The translations under genes were made by a program, and so were the position numbers. Of a stretch of DNA of 64,000 nucleotides, positions 59,588 through 64,000 are shown one piece after another. Each line of letters begins with the position of its first letter. The stretch's first letter is position 1. The notes under the pieces are model-generated. The model was not told where the DNA came from, did no database searches, and worked only from the letters and a program-made list of their open reading frames with translations. The DNA is from Hydractinia symbiolongicarpus. Taxonomy: Eukaryota; Cnidaria; Hydrozoa; Anthoathecata; Hydractiniidae. Where the stretch lies: assembly GCF_029227915.1 (NCBI RefSeq), contig NC_079887.1, positions 14,756,001 to 14,820,000 of the forward strand, given 5' to 3'.

Positions 59588-62330
59588 ATGAAACAGCATA
59601 TTTATTCTTATATCGTTACAGGAGCAAATTCGTGTTGGATTATTGCACTTCTAGTGTTAAGTGTCAACTCCAGCGTCACTAGTTCAAAATGCAGCGTGAC
59701 TGTGTATCCAACATTTCATGATAATATCTCGTGTGAAGATTCTTGCACTTCGTTCAAGTGTATGAACAAATGCCAAGAAATGCCGTTCTATGTTCTAACA
59801 GTTAAAGATTCATCACGCTGTCGTAGGTATTGTACGAGCCTAATCGTAGATGAAGCCTGTTTCTCCAGATGTACTGATTCAAAAGCCATTTGTGACCGCG
59901 CCTGCATAATAGAACATGTTGATGATTTATGTTTCGGAACATGTATGACACCTGTTCACGTAGAAAATCCTGCCAGACTCCAATGTGAAGAATTCTGTGT
60001 AATTTGTTTCGACAAAGATGCTTGCGTCTATAAATGCTTAAGTTCTAAAAATTACGCATACATGACCCTGTTGGGGTGGAAAATGCGCAGATGTCTAAAG
60101 AATCCCTATTCTTATATCACTAACAAAGTCACCACACATGTTATTGTTGCTATAGTGAACATGGCAGATCACTATGGTCGAACCGTTGTAGAATCGCTAA
60201 ATTATAACGTGAACCACACGCAGGGGATTGGTTACTTCATTTATGACGTGTCATGCATGAATGCACAAAAAAGCATATTGGATGCTCTACTAGATATCAG
60301 ATACAACGCTGTCCAAATCGTTGCTGTAGTTACATTTCTTCCTTTCAGAGTTAACCTGGAAATTGCAAATATATTACTTCCAAGTGGCATACCATTGTTT
60401 TGCTTTTTGGAGATGTCGACTCAACTTACGAGTCATCAAGATTTGTATAAACATTTTGTTCCTTTGAATACTGTGGAATCTCAAAAGCCTCATATACTTC
60501 TACAAATATTGCAAAAATTCAACATTAGTTATGTTACACTTCTATACGAAGACAGTCACTATGGTAGGTCTGTTGAACACAGATTAGGCAGTGACTTCAA
60601 GCAAAATAATATTTGTATAGAATCTTCCTTATCCTTAACAAAAGATAATAAAAATATACTTGCGTATTTTCGAGAGTATGTGTACAGACAAATGGTTATA
60701 ATAATAACAGAGCACTACGCAAATGCTGCAACATTCATACGTTTCACATTAACACACAATGTGTCCATACCAGCTTGGTTTGTCTACGTGAAGTACTATG
60801 ATGATTCTGCATTGATTTCACCTGTAACTTTAACTGAAAATATATTTTATTTGGGTCGCCAGGGTCGCTTCCATGACAATGGAGGGTTCATAAAGTATGT
60901 AAGTAATATGTGTTTTGAGAAGTCGAGGACGGAGTACTGTATGATCTATGCAGGGAATATTTTACACGCTGATACCGCCATCAAAATTCTTCTTCACTCA
61001 ATAAACAAATCATTTTTGTTGCCACTCAACAATACGAGACAAATTCAAGATGACGATTTCTTCTCATTCATTTTAGAAACAAAAGTCAGAGGAATTAGTA
61101 ATGTTGTGGGAGAACTTCTCTTGTATTTCACATACAGAGATAGAAATGTACTGAAGTATGATGACATTGGGGCTTACGAAGGCCGTAAAGAGAACATTTG
61201 GTTCTTTGATACAGTAAAGAATGTTGCACTAGAGAGTTCTGTTTGTCAAAAGAATTGTGAACCAGGAAACTATCCAATCTATGTGAAAGACATGCCATGT
61301 TGTTGGATTTGTCAAATTTGTGATGCAAATATGTTTAAAAACATTTCAGGTAACACGAGATGTCACGACTGTCCTGTTGATACAGTATCAAACAAAAATA
61401 AAACTGAGTGTTTACGCTTTACCAAGACGAAAATTGAAATGCCTCACAGACATCGCAACATCATCTATGCAACATCTAGCGCGGGAGTTGTCATGGTGAT
61501 CTTCGTAATTGTAGTGTTTATCAGCAAGAAATCAACACCGGTGGTGAAGTCGTCAAACTTTGCTATGTCGTTGATTCAACTGACTCTTCATCTTGCTTTA
61601 TTTTTATCCATCATATTGTTCTCTATAACAGATACCATTTTATTCTGCATACTTACCAGCACGGCAATTGGGAGCATGTTAACGATCATCTTTTCAGTTA
61701 CTTTAGCCAAAACACATAGACTTTTGTTTGTGTTTCAAGCACGTTCACGCCTGTCTAAACGAAGTGTGGTCGTTACAAAACGTTCTGAGGCTACTTTGGT
61801 TTTATCTACTTTAGCAATGCAGCTGTTACTATCATTATGTATTCAGCTCATTCAACCAGTCCATTTTAAAACGGTGAAAGATATGCATGGCGGAGAATAT
61901 TTCCTGTGATTCGACTGTTTTATTTATAGCACAAGTTATGTTCATCCTCTGTTTATCGTTTTTATGCTCCATTCAAGCGTTTCGTTCTAGAAACTTACCG
62001 GAAAACTACAATGAAGCAAGATATATCAGCTTGGCCATGTTTTCCTCAACTTTAATGCTAGTTTGTCTAATATTGGTGCATATAAGTCAAGAGTTCATCT
62101 GGCGAGCTTATTTCTTGGATGCATGTGGAGTGGCGTTGATAAATTTTTTCCTTTTATTTTTCTTGTATGGTGTAAAGGTATATATAATGCTGTTTCATCC
62201 GCATAGAAATAACGAAAAAGTGTTTAGAGAAACGCTGATGAATGCCGTAAAATTGGAAGTCGATAGACAGATGGCCAGAGTAGATCAAGAAAAGATGCAA
62301 CAAAGAGCGATGAATGAAAGCAGTATATAG
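59588..62330 (+). CDS. class C G-protein-coupled receptor with Cys-rich N-terminal array, frameshifted
   Basis: Intronless gene in two overlapping frames: 59588-61909 (773 codons) and 61887-62330. A signal segment (residues 16-33) is followed by a region (35-150) of eight CxxxC motifs. Then come a venus-flytrap ligand-binding domain (about 183-545), the short Cys-rich NCD3G linker (553-609, with VCQKNCEPG and RCHDCPVDT) and the seven-helix region from about 620 (TPVVKSSNFAMSLIQL after TM1 as in metabotropic glutamate receptors; AKTHRLLFVFQA after TM3). TM5-7 and the tail (RSRNLPENYNEARYISLAMF, GVKVYIMLFHPHRN) lie in the second frame. One base must be skipped near 61884-61889 to join them. This may be an assembly error, a polymorphic or fixed frameshift (pseudogene), or recoding. 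Ligand unknown; it is closest to mGluR/CaSR-type receptors. Confidence 0.85.
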
Positions 62331-64000
62331 TTTGGTAAGATACAGAGTAATGTTGACGTTTTGAAAAAAGTTTTCTTTAAAGCCATCCATGAAGCACTTA
62401 CTTATAATCTTTGATTTTCTTTTGATGTAAGATATAAATACTTTTACTCTGCATACACACATAACCAGACAGTGTTCTCCCTCCTCTCCGTAACCATCTG
62501 TACACCGTACATACGCAATTCGTGGTTGCCGCTGTTTGTAATTACTCATACTCATTCTGTCTTCGTCAACTTGAGTGCCCTGTTAAGCATTTTGCTGAAC
62601 TGTATAGAAAGATGTCCAAAAAGAGTTCTGCTCTTCACATCTCATCGTTTTTGTTTCATGAATTTCTAAATATAAATTTTAGAAGAATATTTACCCTTAA
62701 TATTTTTGTGTTAAAAGTTTTGATGGATAATCCTATATGTGTTAACCTCATTTAGTATTATTTTATTTGTACATTGTGTATATAGTATAAAGTTTAAAAT
62801 CAGATTTTGAAAAATTGTGACAAGTATCTAAGCTCATGTCTAGGTAAACGGCTACTTTGACAAGTGAAACTTAATTTTCTTTAGAAAGATGTAACGAAAC
62901 GTTTTACATGGCGGTCTCACTATCGTCAGATTTTAGCCTAACGCCGTTTAGAGCGGTGTTTTTAACCAAATGATAGGCGGAAACTGACATAGTTATTGAC
63001 AAAAATGTTTTTTTAAACTTTGGAAAGTGCTACTGTAATATTTTTGAGTCATATTATCATCGAGATTGCTGCGTTCATACGCTTCTTAGTATAACTGATG
63101 GTTATTAAGAGAGAAAGATATATTCGTAGCCAATCTCTTTTAATTTCTTAGAATCCTTTTTTTACCCTGGTCCAAACTTCGCCATGCAGCAAAAATCAAT
63201 AATAAAGGCTGATAAGGTATGTCAAACGTGGACTAAAATTGGTAACTATATTTTTCACCTAATATGCTTCGCCCTTTCCACCTAGATCTTCCGGATATTT
63301 TGCAATGGTGTCATTAACCACGATAAACAACAAAGATGCAATTCTTTAATTTCCATGAAAATTAATTAGTACCTTTTAACCCTTTCATTCTCCGCCGCCC
63401 ACTTTTTTAGAAAATGCACGACTTCCTGGCACCGAAAAGTTGTGATTGGTATCAATGACGGTAAAAAATAAATCCCCGATATTTTCGTAAATTGGATAAA
63501 TAAAAGAGCAAAAGCTGGTAAGTGCCTTCTATTTCACAGCACTCTATGTCAATGTTTCTTTAATTGGAATGTAGCAACCATGGTAGCTTGGTATTATGGT
63601 AGCCTGGTGGTTCGTTTCCAGTACGGGAGGTCTTGGGTTCAAGCCCTGGCCGACTTTTGCCAGAGACTATAAAAGTATAAATCTATCTTTTCTGCTTAGC
63701 GTTTGACGTGAGAAGGCAATCGTGGGTAAAATATGTCAATAATAATAATGTTAAAATAACCTTCTCTCCTCGTCTTTCTCCTACTAGCTGCTTTTTCTTA
63801 ATTTTGAAAGAGTTAGAAAATGACTCGGGGACACGAAGAAACCTTTTTAAGCGATAGTAACACATTTATGTTAATTATTATTGCCTAAAAATGTAAATAT
63901 GCGTCTCCAGAGTAGCTTTTTGTTCATCCAGTCACAACATGGAAAGAGTTCGGTGTAATTACTGCATTCTTATTGGCTGAATACAAAAAAGTTGACCTTG
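62331..64000. other. intergenic at window end
   Basis: No gene was recognised. Frames at 62472-62755 and 63683-63865 lack splice or domain support. It contains the tRNA-like head at 63597. Confidence 0.6.
63597..63665 (+). mobile_element. tRNA-like SINE head
   Basis: GGTAGCCTGGTGGTTCG (A-box like) and TTGGGTTCAAGCCC (B box) with tRNA spacing, followed by non-tRNA sequence. The anticodon arm does not fold well, so a SINE or tRNA relic fits better than a functional tRNA. Confidence 0.5.

Noticed and set aside
62154-62555. 133-codon minus-strand frame
   Set aside because: Antisense to the GPCR C terminus, which has a clear protein match.
1-64000. CRISPR array, prokaryotic operons or phage
   Set aside because: No spaced direct repeats of that kind; the genes are spliced and eukaryotic.

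Overview
The window is animal nuclear DNA: AT-rich, with short phase-consistent exons, GT-AG introns carrying T-rich acceptors, and many small non-autonomous transposons. Intron-by-intron joining gives six clear multi-exon genes with close human counterparts (CHFR, BRE1/RNF20-40, IQCC-like, GNB1L, VPS29, SUDS3), one secreted WSC-like/vWA protein of a type common in cnidarians, and one intronless class C GPCR. The WSC-like/vWA architecture, the dense MITE, Penelope and LINE load and the compact genes suggest a cnidarian, probably a hydrozoan; the species cannot be fixed from sequence alone.

Layout. 1-7329 (+): CHFR, entering the window inside its FHA domain and complete to the stop. 7330-12985: intergenic, rich in MITEs and SINE pieces. 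12986-22715 (+): BRE1-type E3 ligase, 19 exons, with a Penelope-like GIY-YIG fragment and a LINE tail in its introns. 23625-24488 (+): single-exon IQCC-like protein. 25596-29741 (+): GNB1L, nine exons. 29742-34440: transposon-derived stretch with a LINE reverse-transcriptase remnant and one orphan first-exon candidate. 34441-42909 (+): secreted WSC-like + vWA protein. 44700-about 50380 (-): VPS29. 53619-57836 (+): SUDS3 with a long basic/acidic N-terminal extension. 59588-62330 (+): class C GPCR with a Cys-rich N-terminal array and a one-base frameshift. 62331-64000: intergenic with a tRNA-like SINE head.

Functional links. CHFR and BRE1 are both RING E3 ligases, BRE1 acting on histone H2B; SUDS3 is a Sin3-HDAC scaffold, so three of eight genes concern ubiquitin or chromatin. 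This is most simply neighbourhood by chance. No bacterial-style operon exists, but BRE1, IQCC and GNB1L lie head-to-tail about 1 kb apart, and four genes have a splice-acceptor-like site within a few to about 25 bases of the start codon, as expected for 5' UTR introns or spliced-leader trans-splicing.

The most unusual observations are the eight CxxxC motifs (four CxxxC-x(4-8)-CxxxC units) in front of the ligand-binding domain of the class C GPCR, the frameshift in that gene, alternative first and terminal exon candidates in the vWA gene, a duplicated splice donor in CHFR, and a tRNA-like sequence held inside a perfect inverted repeat. All gene models were built by hand from the sequence without database searches.
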